Shown piece after piece: positions 16,717 through 24,903 of a stretch of DNA of 64,000 nt. Numbering within the stretch: position 1 is the first letter of the stretch; each line of letters opens with the position of its first letter. Origin of the DNA: Amycolatopsis anabasis (lineage in GTDB: Bacteria > Actinomycetota > Actinomycetes > Mycobacteriales > Pseudonocardiaceae); the NCBI RefSeq assembly GCF_009765355.1, contig NZ_VTHK01000001.1:372001-436000 (forward strand). Direction: 5' to 3'. The position numbers were made by a program, and so were the translations under genes. The notes beneath the pieces are model-generated. The model saw only the letters and a list, made by a program, of their open reading frames with translations. It did not search any database and had not been told where the DNA came from.

Positions 16717-17034
16717 GTCCTCAGGGTAGGAGACACCGGCACCCTCGCGCGACGGCCTCCCGCGTGGTGAGCACAACGTGAGAACGATCGTGGGGAAATT
16801 AATGAGAAATGGTTATTTTCCCTGATCAGAGCGTGCCTGATCAGGCAACGCACGGTGAAAGACCGTGGTGTGCAGGTTGCCGTTTCCCAGGTGATGGGGA
16901 ACTGTGAGCCCACCATTGACGGCCTTGGGGGTCCGCGTCTTTGGCCGACTGGTCCAGACCCCTGGGGCTAGGCTGCTGCACCGAATGGGTTAACCAGTCG
17001 AAGGGAGGTCGCGCCGATCGCCCGGCGCGTACGC
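16717..17034 (+). promoter_or_regulatory. Upstream region of the osmolyte operon with paired CTGATCAG sites
   Basis: 318 bp without a gene. CTGATCAG at 16821-16828 and the 12-bp perfect palindrome GCCTGATCAGGC at 16834-16845 are spaced about 15 bp centre to centre, a plausible dimer-pair operator. The preceding ttaatgagaaatggttattttcc (16798-16820) is the AT-richest stretch nearby and may be promoter. GAAGGGAGG (17000-17008) is a strong ribosome-binding-like sequence but lies about 26 bases before the ATG at 17035, further than usual. Confidence 0.5.
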
Positions 17035-18780
17035 ATGGCTACGGACTCAGAGGACGCCAGGCCAACGGAGGAAACGATCGTCGACGGTGGCGGTCGCGCT
17101 CAGGCGCCGGACACCACCGGCGCGGGGCACACCCCCGAGGAACACGTCCCGATCGAGCTGGCCGCGGAACAACCGGCGCGCACCGACCGCACGGTCTTCG
17201 GGATCGCCGCGGTCGTCGCGGTGATCATCATCGCGTGGGGCATCGCGTCCCCGTCCAGCCTGGCCTCGGTGGCGAAGACCCTGTTGAACAAGGCCGTCAT
17301 CCCGTACGGCGGCTGGGCGTTCGTGCTCACCGCGAGCGGGTTCGTGCTGTTCGCCGTCTGCCTGGCGATCAGCCGGTACGGCCGCATCCCGCTGGGGCAG
17401 GACCGGGAGAAACCGGAGTTCCGCACCTCGTCCTGGGTCGCGATGATGTTCAGCGCCGGGATGGGCATCGGGCTGATGTTCTTCGGCGTCTACGAACCGG
17501 TGTCGCACCTGGCCAGCCCGCCGCCCGGCACCGCCGCGGCGAACTCGGACGAGGCCGTGCACACCGCGATGGCGACCACGCTGTTCCACTGGACCGTGCA
17601 CCCGTGGGCGATCTACGCGGTCGTCGGGCTCGCGATCGCCTACAGCACCTTCCGCAAGGGCCGCAGCCAGCTGATCAGCTCGGTGTTCGCGCCGCTGTTC
17701 GGCAAGCGCCGCAGCGAGGGGCCGCTGGGCAAGGCCATCGACGTGATGGCGATCTTCGCCACCCTGTTCGGCTCGGCCGCGTCGCTCGGCCTGGGCGCGC
17801 TGCAGGTCGGCGGCGGGATGGCGTCGGTCGGCTGGATCGACAGCCCGGGCACCGGCCTGCTGGTCGCGATCATCGCGATCCTCACCGTGGCGTTCATCGC
17901 CTCCGCGGTGTCCGGGGTGGCCAAGGGCATCCAGTGGCTGTCCAACATCAACATGGTGCTGGCCGCGGTGCTCGCGGTGTTCGTGCTGGTGGTCGGGCCG
18001 ACCGTGCTCATCCTGAACCTGGTGCCCGGCGCGATCGGCGACTACTTCCGCCAGCTCGCCGAGATGTCCGGGCGCACCGGGATGACCGGCGGCGAGCAGA
18101 TGCAGACCTGGCTGTCCGGCTGGACGGTCTTCTACTGGGCGTGGTGGATCTCGTGGACCCCGTTCGTCGGCATGTTCATCGCGCGGATCTCCCGCGGCCG
18201 CACCATCCGCCAGTTCATCATCGGCGTGATCGCGGTGCCCAGCGTGGTGAGCCTGATCTGGTTCGCGATCTTCGGCGGCGCCGCGATCGACCGGCAGCTG
18301 CACGGCACCGACATCGCGGGCGCGGGCGGTGAGGAGGCCGCCACCTTCACGTTGCTGCAGACCCTGCCGTGGTTCGTGCCGATCGCGATCCTGGTGATGC
18401 TGCTGGTGTCGATCTTCTTCGTCTCCGGCGCGGACGCCGCGTCGGTGGTGATGGGCACGCTTTCCCAGCGCGGCTCGGTGCACCCGACCCGCAACGTGGT
18501 CATCTTCTGGGGCGTGCTGATGGGCGCGGTGGCCGCGGTGATGCTGATGGTCGGCGGGAACGACGGGCTGAAGGGCCTGCAGAACCTCACCATCCTGGTC
18601 GCCGTGCCGTTCGTCGTCGTGATGATCGGCCTCTGCGTCTCGTTGTGGCGCGATCTGCGCCACGATCCCCTGGTGCAACGGGAGGACGAAATGATGAAGG
18701 CCCTCGAGGAGATCCACGCCGAACGCACGAACTCCGATGGCAAGCCGCGGCGACGGCTCGCCCGGGGCCGTCGGTCATGA
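17035..18780 (+). CDS. BCCT-family sodium-coupled betaine/choline transporter
   Basis: 581 residues, 12 predicted helices. The BCCT signature region is WTVFYWAWWISWTPFVGMF at about residue 362-380, including the aromatic residues that form the quaternary-ammonium cage; SAGMGIGLMFFGVYEPV near 140 is the conserved Gly-rich TM3. The N-terminal 55 residues are hydrophilic and acidic, and the C-terminal tail is strongly basic (GKPRRRLARGRR), which in BetP-like carriers is the osmosensing region. The stop overlaps the next ATG (ATGA), so the carrier is co-translated with an OpuC-type ABC system. Confidence 0.95.
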   Translation: MATDSEDARPTEETIVDGGGRAQAPDTTGAGHTPEEHVPIELAAEQPARTDRTVFGIAAVVAVIIIAWGIASPSSLASVAKTLLNKAVIPYGGWAFVLTASGFVLFAVCLAISRYGRIPLGQDREKPEFRTSSWVAMMFSAGMGIGLMFFGVYEPVSHLASPPPGTAAANSDEAVHTAMATTLFHWTVHPWAIYAVVGLAIAYSTFRKGRSQLISSVFAPLFGKRRSEGPLGKAIDVMAIFATLFGSAASLGLGALQVGGGMASVGWIDSPGTGLLVAIIAILTVAFIASAVSGVAKGIQWLSNINMVLAAVLAVFVLVVGPTVLILNLVPGAIGDYFRQLAEMSGRTGMTGGEQMQTWLSGWTVFYWAWWISWTPFVGMFIARISRGRTIRQFIIGVIAVPSVVSLIWFAIFGGAAIDRQLHGTDIAGAGGEEAATFTLLQTLPWFVPIAILVMLLVSIFFVSGADAASVVMGTLSQRGSVHPTRNVVIFWGVLMGAVAAVMLMVGGNDGLKGLQNLTILVAVPFVVVMIGLCVSLWRDLRHDPLVQREDEMMKALEEIHAERTNSDGKPRRRLARGRRS

Positions 18781-19424
18781 ATCTCTTCGACTATGTGGCC
18801 GACCGCTGGGACAAGCTGTCCCTGCAGGCGCTGCTGCATGTGAGCGAGGTCGTGCAGTGCACGATCATCGCCGCGGTCATCGGGGTGCTGGTCGGGATCG
18901 CGGTGTACCGCAGCCCGATCGGCTCCGCGGTGGCCACCGCGCTCGCCAGCACGATCCTCACCATCCCCTCGTTCGCCCTGATCGGCCTGCTGATCCCGGT
19001 GTTCGGGCTGGGCGCGAAACCCGCGATCGTCGCGCTCGTGCTGTACGCGCTGCTGCCGATCGTGCGCAACACGATCGTCGGGCTGGGCGGGGTCGATCCG
19101 GCGGTGAGCGACGCGGCGAAGGGCATCGGGATGAGCCGCCTCGGCGTGCTGACCCGGGTCGAGCTGCGGCTGGCGTGGCCCGCGATCCTCGCCGGGATGC
19201 GGATCGCCACCCAGATGCTGATGGGCATCGCGGTGATCGCCGCGTACGCCAAGGGGCCCGGCCTCGGGCCGGAGGTGTTCTCCGGGCTGACCCGCGCGGG
19301 CAGCGCCAACGCGACCAACCAGGCGCTCGCCGGAACGCTCGGGGTCGTCATCCTCGCCCTGCTCCTCGAGGGCGTCTACTTCCTCATCGCCCGCTTCACC
19401 GTCTCAAGGGGTATCCGTGGCTGA
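18777..19424 (+). CDS. opuCB: Glycine betaine/choline ABC transporter permease
   Basis: 215 residues with about five or six helices and a BPD_transp_1 domain. The EAA-loop region DAAKGIGMSRLGVLTRVELRLAWPAILAGM (about residues 115-145) matches OpuC/ProW permeases. The upstream QALLHVSEVVQCTIIAAVIG is typical of the family's N-terminus. It forms the membrane channel with the second permease at 20601 and the ATPase at 19417. Overlaps: 4 bases with the BCCT gene and 8 with the ATPase gene. Confidence 0.93.
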   Translation: MNLFDYVADRWDKLSLQALLHVSEVVQCTIIAAVIGVLVGIAVYRSPIGSAVATALASTILTIPSFALIGLLIPVFGLGAKPAIVALVLYALLPIVRNTIVGLGGVDPAVSDAAKGIGMSRLGVLTRVELRLAWPAILAGMRIATQMLMGIAVIAAYAKGPGLGPEVFSGLTRAGSANATNQALAGTLGVVILALLLEGVYFLIARFTVSRGIRG

Positions 19425-20604
19425 AACTGCTTCCACCACAGAAAACGGTGGCGTCTCCGGGGTCGAGATCCAGCTGGAGCACGTGACCAAGCGGTACGCC
19501 GGATCCCGGGAGCCGGCCGTCAACGACGTGAACATGACCATTCCCGCGGGCAAGATCGTGATCCTGGTCGGGCCGTCCGGCTGCGGCAAGACCACGACCA
19601 TGCGGATGATCAACCGCCTGATCGAGCCGACCTCCGGCAAGATCACCATCGGTGGTGAGGACGCCCTCTCGCTCAACGCGGACACCCTGCGCCGCAAGAT
19701 CGGCTACGCGATCCAGCAGGCCGGGCTGTTCCCGCACTTCACCGTGGCGCAGAACATCGGCGTGGTGCCCGGCCTGCTCGGCTGGGACAAGAAGAAGGTC
19801 GACGACCGCGTCCAGGAGATGATGGACCTGGTCGGGCTGGACCCGAAGGACTTCGCCCAGCGGTACCCGCGCCAGCTCTCCGGCGGGCAGCAGCAGCGCG
19901 TCGGGGTGGCCCGCGCGCTGGCCGCCGATCCGCCGGTGCTGCTGATGGACGAGCCGTTCGGCGCGGTGGACCCGATCACCCGCGGCAACCTGCAGGACGA
20001 ACTGCTGCGTCTGCAGGCCGAGCTGCGCAAGACGATCGTGTTCGTCACGCACGACTTCGACGAGGCCGTGAAGCTCGGCGACAAGATCGCGGTGCTCGGC
20101 AACCAGTCGTCGATCCTGCAGTACGACACCCCGGACGCGATCCTGGCCAACCCGGCCAACGACACGGTCGCCGGGTTCGTCGGCGCGGGCGCCTCGCTGA
20201 AGCAGCTGACCCTGCTGCGGGTGCGGGACGTCGAGCTGACCGACGCCCCGCTGACGGTCACGCTCGACCAGTCGCCGTCGACCGTCCGGGAGAAGATGGT
20301 CAACGGGCGCAAGCAGTTCGCCCTGGTGCTCGACGAGCGCAAGCGCCCGATCCGCTGGGTGCACGTGCGCGACCTCGGCACCGCGGCCTCGCTGCGCACC
20401 GCGGGCAAACCGCTGGGTGACGTGGTGAGCCTGCAGTCCACCCTGCAGGACGCGCTGGAGGCGATGCTCGCCGAGGGCGGCGGGGTGCCGGTCACCGGTG
20501 CGCGCGGCGAGTACGTGGGCACGATCGAGCTGGACACCGTGATGGACACGATCCGGCGGCTGCGCGAGGAACACGCCGACAACGCCGAGGGCGCGCGGTC
20601 ATGA
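19417..20604 (+). CDS. opuCA: Glycine betaine/choline ABC transporter ATP-binding protein with CBS-like tail
   Basis: 395 residues. Walker A is GPSGCGKTT (52-60), signature LSGGQQQR (153-160), Walker B VLLMDEPFGAVD (173-184), with the EPFGAVDP wording typical of OpuCA/ProV. Residues about 260-390 resemble a tandem CBS module (REKMVNGRKQFALVLDE; QDALEAMLAEGGGVPVTGARGEYVGTIELD), the ionic-strength or nucleotide sensor of OpuA-type transporters. It powers both permeases of the operon. Confidence 0.95.
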   Translation: MAETASTTENGGVSGVEIQLEHVTKRYAGSREPAVNDVNMTIPAGKIVILVGPSGCGKTTTMRMINRLIEPTSGKITIGGEDALSLNADTLRRKIGYAIQQAGLFPHFTVAQNIGVVPGLLGWDKKKVDDRVQEMMDLVGLDPKDFAQRYPRQLSGGQQQRVGVARALAADPPVLLMDEPFGAVDPITRGNLQDELLRLQAELRKTIVFVTHDFDEAVKLGDKIAVLGNQSSILQYDTPDAILANPANDTVAGFVGAGASLKQLTLLRVRDVELTDAPLTVTLDQSPSTVREKMVNGRKQFALVLDERKRPIRWVHVRDLGTAASLRTAGKPLGDVVSLQSTLQDALEAMLAEGGGVPVTGARGEYVGTIELDTVMDTIRRLREEHADNAEGARS

Positions 20605-21377
20605 CCGCCGTCGACACGCAGGGCTTCTCGACCGAGTCCGGTTCGAAGCGCGCCGACCGGGTCCGGCTGTTCGCGCAGCCGGCGGTCGTGGTGGTCATCC
20701 TCGCGGCGGTGCTGCTGTGGGCGCTCACCCGGGACAACGACAAGATCGAGGCGAAGAGCCTCAACTTCGCCACCCTGCTGACCAGCACCTGGCAGCATCT
20801 GCTGCTGACCGTCGCGGTGGCCGCGATCGTGGTGGCGGTCGCCGTGCCGCTGGGCGTGGTGCTCACCCGCACCTGGGCCCGGCCGGTGGCGCCGGTGTTC
20901 GTGGCGATCGCGAACATCGGCCAAGCGGCGCCCGCGCTGGGCATGATCGTGTTGTTCTTCCTGTGGACCGAATGGGAGGGCTTCTGGTGCGCGGCCCTGC
21001 CGATCGCGTTCTATTCGCTGCTTCCGGTGCTGCGCAACACGATCGTCGGCATCGACTCGGTCGACCCGGCGCTCACCGACGCCGGGCGCGGGATCGGGAT
21101 GTCCTCCTCCGGCGTGCTGTTCCGCATCGAGCTGCCGCTGGCCGTGCCGCTGATCCTGGCGGGCCTGCGCACCTCGCTGGTCCTCGCGGTCGGCACCGCG
21201 ACGCTGGCGTTCTTCGTCAACGGCGGCGGCCTCGGTGAGCTGATCGACACCGGCTACAAGCTCAACCGCGTCCCGGTGCTGATCACCGGCGCGGTGCTCG
21301 CGGTCGGGCTCGCGCTGCTGATCGACTGGCTGGGCGCGGTGCTGGAAGAGGTGTTCGGTCCGAGGGGACTGACATGA
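20601..21377 (+). CDS. opuCD: Glycine betaine/choline ABC transporter permease, second subunit
   Basis: 258 residues, about six helices. The EAA-like loop is DAGRGIGMSSSGVLFRIELPLAVPLILAGL; VLRNTIVGIDSVDPAL is nearly the same as VRNTIVGLGGVDPAV in the first permease, showing the two are paralogues. A 35-residue hydrophilic N-terminus precedes TM1. It overlaps the ATPase gene by 4 bases and the first binding-protein gene by 4 bases. Confidence 0.93.
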   Translation: MTAVDTQGFSTESGSKRADRVRLFAQPAVVVVILAAVLLWALTRDNDKIEAKSLNFATLLTSTWQHLLLTVAVAAIVVAVAVPLGVVLTRTWARPVAPVFVAIANIGQAAPALGMIVLFFLWTEWEGFWCAALPIAFYSLLPVLRNTIVGIDSVDPALTDAGRGIGMSSSGVLFRIELPLAVPLILAGLRTSLVLAVGTATLAFFVNGGGLGELIDTGYKLNRVPVLITGAVLAVGLALLIDWLGAVLEEVFGPRGLT

Positions 21378-22357
21378 GGGCGCGGAGGCTGAAGGCGGCG
21401 TTCGCCGCCGCGCTGCTGTGCTTGCCGTTGTCCGGTTGTGGCCTCGAGGTGAACGCGTCGCTGCCGTTCAAGGTGCTGCCCGGCTCGATCCGGCCGACGC
21501 CGGGCCTGGAGGGCCTGGACGTGACGGTCGGGTCGAAGGACTTCACCGAGAACATCCTGCTCGGGTACATGGCGGAACTGGCGTTGTCCGCGGCGGGCGC
21601 GAACATCACCGACCTGACCGACATCAAGGGTTCGAACAGCGCGCGGCAGGCGCTGGTCGGCGGGCAGATCGACCTGTACTGGGAGTACACCGGCACCGGC
21701 TGGATCAGCTACCAGGGCAACACCGATCCGATCCCGGACGAGCAGAAGCAGTACGACGCCACGAAGGCGGCCGACGAGCAGCAGTTCGGGATCACCTGGC
21801 TGCCCTATTCGCCGGTGAACAACACCTACGCGTTCGCCACGACCGAGGCCTACGCGGCGCGGCACAACCTGAACACCACGACGGATATGACGAACTTCCT
21901 GAAGCAGCATCCGGACCAGGGGGTGTTCTGCCTGGAGACCGAGTTCGCCAGCCGGGCGGACGGTTTCCCGGGCGTGCAGAAGGCGTACGGGTTCCCGTCG
22001 ACGAACATCAAGTCGTTCGGCATCGGCACGATTTATTCGTCGATCGCGAACGGGGCCTGCCAGTTCGGGGAGATCTTCACCACCGACGGCCGGATCGCCG
22101 GGCTCAAGCTCAAGGTCATGGCCGACGACAAGAAGTTCTTCCCGCAGTACAACGCGGCGCCGACGGTCCGCAAGGACTACCTGGCGCGGCATCCGGAGAT
22201 CGAGCAGGTGCTGACGCCGGTGTCCAAGGCGCTGGACAACCAGCAGATGATCGAGCTGTGCAAGCAGGTCGACGTGGACGGCCGGGATCCCGGTGACGTG
22301 GCCCGGGACTGGATGGTGTCGAAGGGCTTCATCGAATCCGGCGCGAGCGCGGGCTGA
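21374..22357 (+). CDS. opuCC: Substrate-binding lipoprotein 1 (OpuAC/OpuCC-like)
   Basis: 327 residues. The lipobox LPLSGCG places the lipid-modified Cys at residue 22. The OpuAC domain starts with LDVTVGSKDFTENILLGYMAE; SNSARQALVGGQIDLYWEYTGTGW contributes the quaternary-ammonium pocket aromatics (Tyr, Trp). EIFTTDGRIAGLKLKVMADDKKFFPQYNAAP near the C-terminus is also family-typical. It captures betaine, choline or a related osmolyte outside the membrane for the permeases encoded just upstream. First of three tandem paralogues, separated from the next by only 3 bases. Confidence 0.95.
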   Translation: MRARRLKAAFAAALLCLPLSGCGLEVNASLPFKVLPGSIRPTPGLEGLDVTVGSKDFTENILLGYMAELALSAAGANITDLTDIKGSNSARQALVGGQIDLYWEYTGTGWISYQGNTDPIPDEQKQYDATKAADEQQFGITWLPYSPVNNTYAFATTEAYAARHNLNTTTDMTNFLKQHPDQGVFCLETEFASRADGFPGVQKAYGFPSTNIKSFGIGTIYSSIANGACQFGEIFTTDGRIAGLKLKVMADDKKFFPQYNAAPTVRKDYLARHPEIEQVLTPVSKALDNQQMIELCKQVDVDGRDPGDVARDWMVSKGFIESGASAG

Positions 22358-22360
22358 TCC

Positions 22361-23338
22361 GTGCGCCTGGTGCAGAAGCTGACCGCGCTGGCCACCGGCC
22401 TGTGCCTGCTGGCCGCGACCGGGTGCGGGCTGGATGTGAACGCGGCGCTGCCGTTCAAGGTGTTGCCGGGGTCCATTCAGCCGGTGCCGGAGTTGCGGGG
22501 GCTTTCGGTGACCGTGGGGTCGAAGGACTTCACCGAACAGATCCTGCTCGGCTATCTCGCCGAAATGGCGTTGTCGGCGGCGGGCGCGGAGGTCACCGAT
22601 CTGACCGACATCAAGGGTTCGAACAGCGCGCGGCAGGCGTTGCTGGGCGGGCAGATCGACATTTCCTGGGAGTACACCGGAACCGGGTGGATCAGTTACC
22701 AGGGCAACACCGATCCGATTCCGGACGAGCGCGCGCAGTTCGAGGCGGTGAAGAAGGCGGACGAGCAGCAGAACGGCATCACCTGGCTGGATTTCTCACC
22801 GCTCAACAACACTTATGCCTTCGCCACCACCGAAGCGTATGCGCGGCAGCACAACCTGAACACGACCACGGATATGACGAACTTCCTCAAGGAACATCCG
22901 GACCAGGCGGTGTTCTGCGTGGAAACGGAGTTCGCCAGCCGGGCGGACGGTTTCCCGGGCGTGCAGAAGACGTATGGCTTCCCGGCGACGAACATCAAGT
23001 CGTTCGGGACCGGCACGATTTATTCGTCGATCGCGAACGGGGCCTGCCAGTTCAGGGAGATCTTCACCACCGACGGCCGGATCGCCGGGCTGAACCTCAA
23101 GGTGCTCGCGGACGACAAGAAGTTCTTCCCGCAGTACAACGCCTCGGTGACCATGCGCACCGAATTCCTCCGGGCGCACCCGCGATTGCGGCAGGTGCTG
23201 GAACCGGTGGCGAAGGCCATCGACAACCGGCAGATGATCGAACTGGGCAAGCAGGTCGACATCGACGGCCGGGACCCGGGCGACGTGGCCCGCGACTGGA
23301 TGGTGTCGAAGGGATTCATCAAAACCTCTGGGGGCTGA
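22361..23338 (+). CDS. Substrate-binding lipoprotein 2, tandem paralogue
   Basis: 325 residues, GTG start 3 bases after the previous stop. Lipobox AATGCG with Cys22. It keeps every family segment of copy 1 (VGSKDFTEQILLGYLAEMAL, NTYAFATTEAYA, EFASRADGFPGVQK). The pocket region reads GGQIDISWEYTGTGW, with Ile-Ser where the other two copies have Leu-Tyr, so ligand preference may differ. The first about 150 bases are nearly identical to copy 3 at the DNA level, indicating recent duplication or gene conversion. Confidence 0.93.
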   Translation: MRLVQKLTALATGLCLLAATGCGLDVNAALPFKVLPGSIQPVPELRGLSVTVGSKDFTEQILLGYLAEMALSAAGAEVTDLTDIKGSNSARQALLGGQIDISWEYTGTGWISYQGNTDPIPDERAQFEAVKKADEQQNGITWLDFSPLNNTYAFATTEAYARQHNLNTTTDMTNFLKEHPDQAVFCVETEFASRADGFPGVQKTYGFPATNIKSFGTGTIYSSIANGACQFREIFTTDGRIAGLNLKVLADDKKFFPQYNASVTMRTEFLRAHPRLRQVLEPVAKAIDNRQMIELGKQVDIDGRDPGDVARDWMVSKGFIKTSGG

Positions 23339-23341
23339 TCG

Positions 23342-24316
23342 GTGCGATCGGTACGGAAGAAGGCGCTCGCCCTGCTCACCGGCGCGTGCCTGCTGGCCGC
23401 GACCGGGTGCGGGCTGGATGTGAACGCGGCGCTGCCGTTCCAGGTGTTGCCGGGGTCCATTCAGCCGGTGCCGGAGTTGCGGGGGCTTTCGGTGACCGTG
23501 GGGTCGAAGGACTTCACCGAGAACATCCTGCTCGGGTACATGGCGGAAATGGCGTTGTCCGCGGCGGGCGCGAACGTCGTCGACCTGACCAACATCACCG
23601 GCTCCAACAGCGCGCGGCAGGCGCTCGTCGGCGGGCAGATCGATCTCTACTGGGAGTACACCGGCACGGCGTGGATCAGCTACCAGGGCAACACCGATCC
23701 GATCCCGGACGAGCGCGCGCAGTTCGAGGCGGTGAAGAAGGCGGACGAGCAGCAGAACTCCGTCACCTGGCTGGATTTCTCGCCGATCAACAACACCTAC
23801 GCGTTCGCCGCCGCCGAGGCCTTCGCGGCCCGGCACAACCTGCGCACGGTCACCGATATGACGAACTTCGTGCGGCAACATCCGGAACAGGGGGTGTTCT
23901 GCGTGGAAACCGAGTTCTCCAGCCGTGCCGACGGCTTCCCGGGCGTGCGGAACGTCTACGGGATTCCGGTCCGGGAGACCAAACTGTTCGGCATCGGCAC
24001 GATCTATTCGCTGATCGCGAGCGGGAGCTGCCCGTTCGGGGAGACCTCCACCACCGACGGCCGGATCGCCGGGCTCAACCTCCGCGTCCTCGACGACGAC
24101 CGGAAGTTCTTCCCGCAGTACAACGCCTCGGTGACGTTGCGGAACGACTACCTGCGGGCGCATCCCGAACTGCGCCGGGTGCTGGAACCGGTGGCGAAGG
24201 CCATCGACAACAAGCAGATGATCGAACTGGGCAAGCAGGTCGACATCGACGGCCGGGACGCGGGCGACGTGGCCCGCGACTGGATGGTGGCCAAGGGATT
24301 CATCAAGACCAGCTAG
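23342..24316 (+). CDS. Substrate-binding lipoprotein 3, tandem paralogue
   Basis: 324 residues, GTG start again exactly 3 bases after the preceding stop. Lipobox AATGCG with Cys23. It is the most divergent copy in its C-terminal lobe: NVYGIPVRETKLFGIGTIYSLI and SGSCPFGETSTTDGR replace the NIKSFG and NGACQFGEIFTTDGR forms of copies 1 and 2. The pocket aromatics GGQIDLYWEYTGTAW are kept. It is the last gene of the operon and converges on the DUF6474-like gene with a 4-base stop overlap. Confidence 0.93.
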   Translation: MRSVRKKALALLTGACLLAATGCGLDVNAALPFQVLPGSIQPVPELRGLSVTVGSKDFTENILLGYMAEMALSAAGANVVDLTNITGSNSARQALVGGQIDLYWEYTGTAWISYQGNTDPIPDERAQFEAVKKADEQQNSVTWLDFSPINNTYAFAAAEAFAARHNLRTVTDMTNFVRQHPEQGVFCVETEFSSRADGFPGVRNVYGIPVRETKLFGIGTIYSLIASGSCPFGETSTTDGRIAGLNLRVLDDDRKFFPQYNASVTLRNDYLRAHPELRRVLEPVAKAIDNKQMIELGKQVDIDGRDAGDVARDWMVAKGFIKTS

Positions 24317-24780
24317 ACACCGAGCCGCTGCAGCAACTGCCCTTCCAGCCGGTCCAATTCCCCGGCGACCGCGCGGTGGGCGGCCTTGCGGCGCGCGGCG
24401 GGCATCCGTTCCGCGGCGCGCACGCTGGCGGCGAGCTGCTCGAGCGTGCCCTGGGTGTCGTCGGCGAACTTCCGGTCGTCGGCCGTGGCCCGCTGCGCGG
24501 CGCGCAGATCGGCGAGCCCGTCGGCCAGCCCGGCGATCCGGGCCCGCAGCGCGGCGCCGCGCCCGGTGAACTCGCTGAGCCGTTCGACCGGCACGCCGAT
24601 CCTGCGGGCCTGGTAGCGGTCGTACGCCTCGCGCGCGACCCCGGCCGCGCGGACCGCGAGCGGCGCGAGCACCGGCAGCACGGCCGGGCCGATGATCTTG
24701 GCCACGCCGACCGCGTTGCGGGCGTTCTTCGGGGTCAGCCTGCTCTGCTTGCTGCCCTCCGCGGCCTTCTTGCGCGCCAT
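24313..24780 (-). CDS. DUF6474-like basic helical protein
   Basis: 155 residues from ATG 24780, which follows a GGAGG ribosome binding site. The N-terminus is strongly basic (MARKKAAEGSKQSRLTPKNARN), then one hydrophobic stretch (IIGPAVLPVLAPLAVRAAGVA), then helical, Arg/Ala-rich sequence to the end. I recognise the overall pattern as the actinobacterial DUF6474 family but no function is known. It is divergent from the RecB-like nuclease gene at 24904 with about 120 bp between them. Confidence 0.75.
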   Translation of the reverse strand: MARKKAAEGSKQSRLTPKNARNAVGVAKIIGPAVLPVLAPLAVRAAGVAREAYDRYQARRIGVPVERLSEFTGRGAALRARIAGLADGLADLRAAQRATADDRKFADDTQGTLEQLAASVRAAERMPAARRKAAHRAVAGELDRLEGQLLQRLGV

Positions 24781-24903
24781 GACCACCTCCGGTTGCTGCC
24801 GTCGGCGTCGAACTTACTGGTCCGCGCATCCGCGGGCACGTCGGCCGGGGGTCCAACCACATGACGGATGGCACTGTCGGGGTGGCCTTCTAAGGTGGGG
24901 ACT

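Noticed and set aside
16941..17034. Riboswitch before the osmolyte operon
   Set aside because: The leader has short complementary segments, but I could not match any known riboswitch core.
17047..18717. 556-codon minus-strand His/Arg/Asp-rich frame
   Set aside because: Exact antisense shadow of the BCCT gene; the His-rich composition comes from complementing GTG/ATG-rich membrane codons.
22402..24864. 820-codon plus-strand frame across the substrate-binding lipoprotein genes
   Set aside because: It is offset by one base from three genes with lipoboxes and OpuAC motifs. Its own internal repetition simply mirrors the gene duplication.
22796..24874. 692-codon minus-strand frame
   Set aside because: Antisense to the same duplicated genes; repeated segments again reflect the duplication, not a repeat protein.
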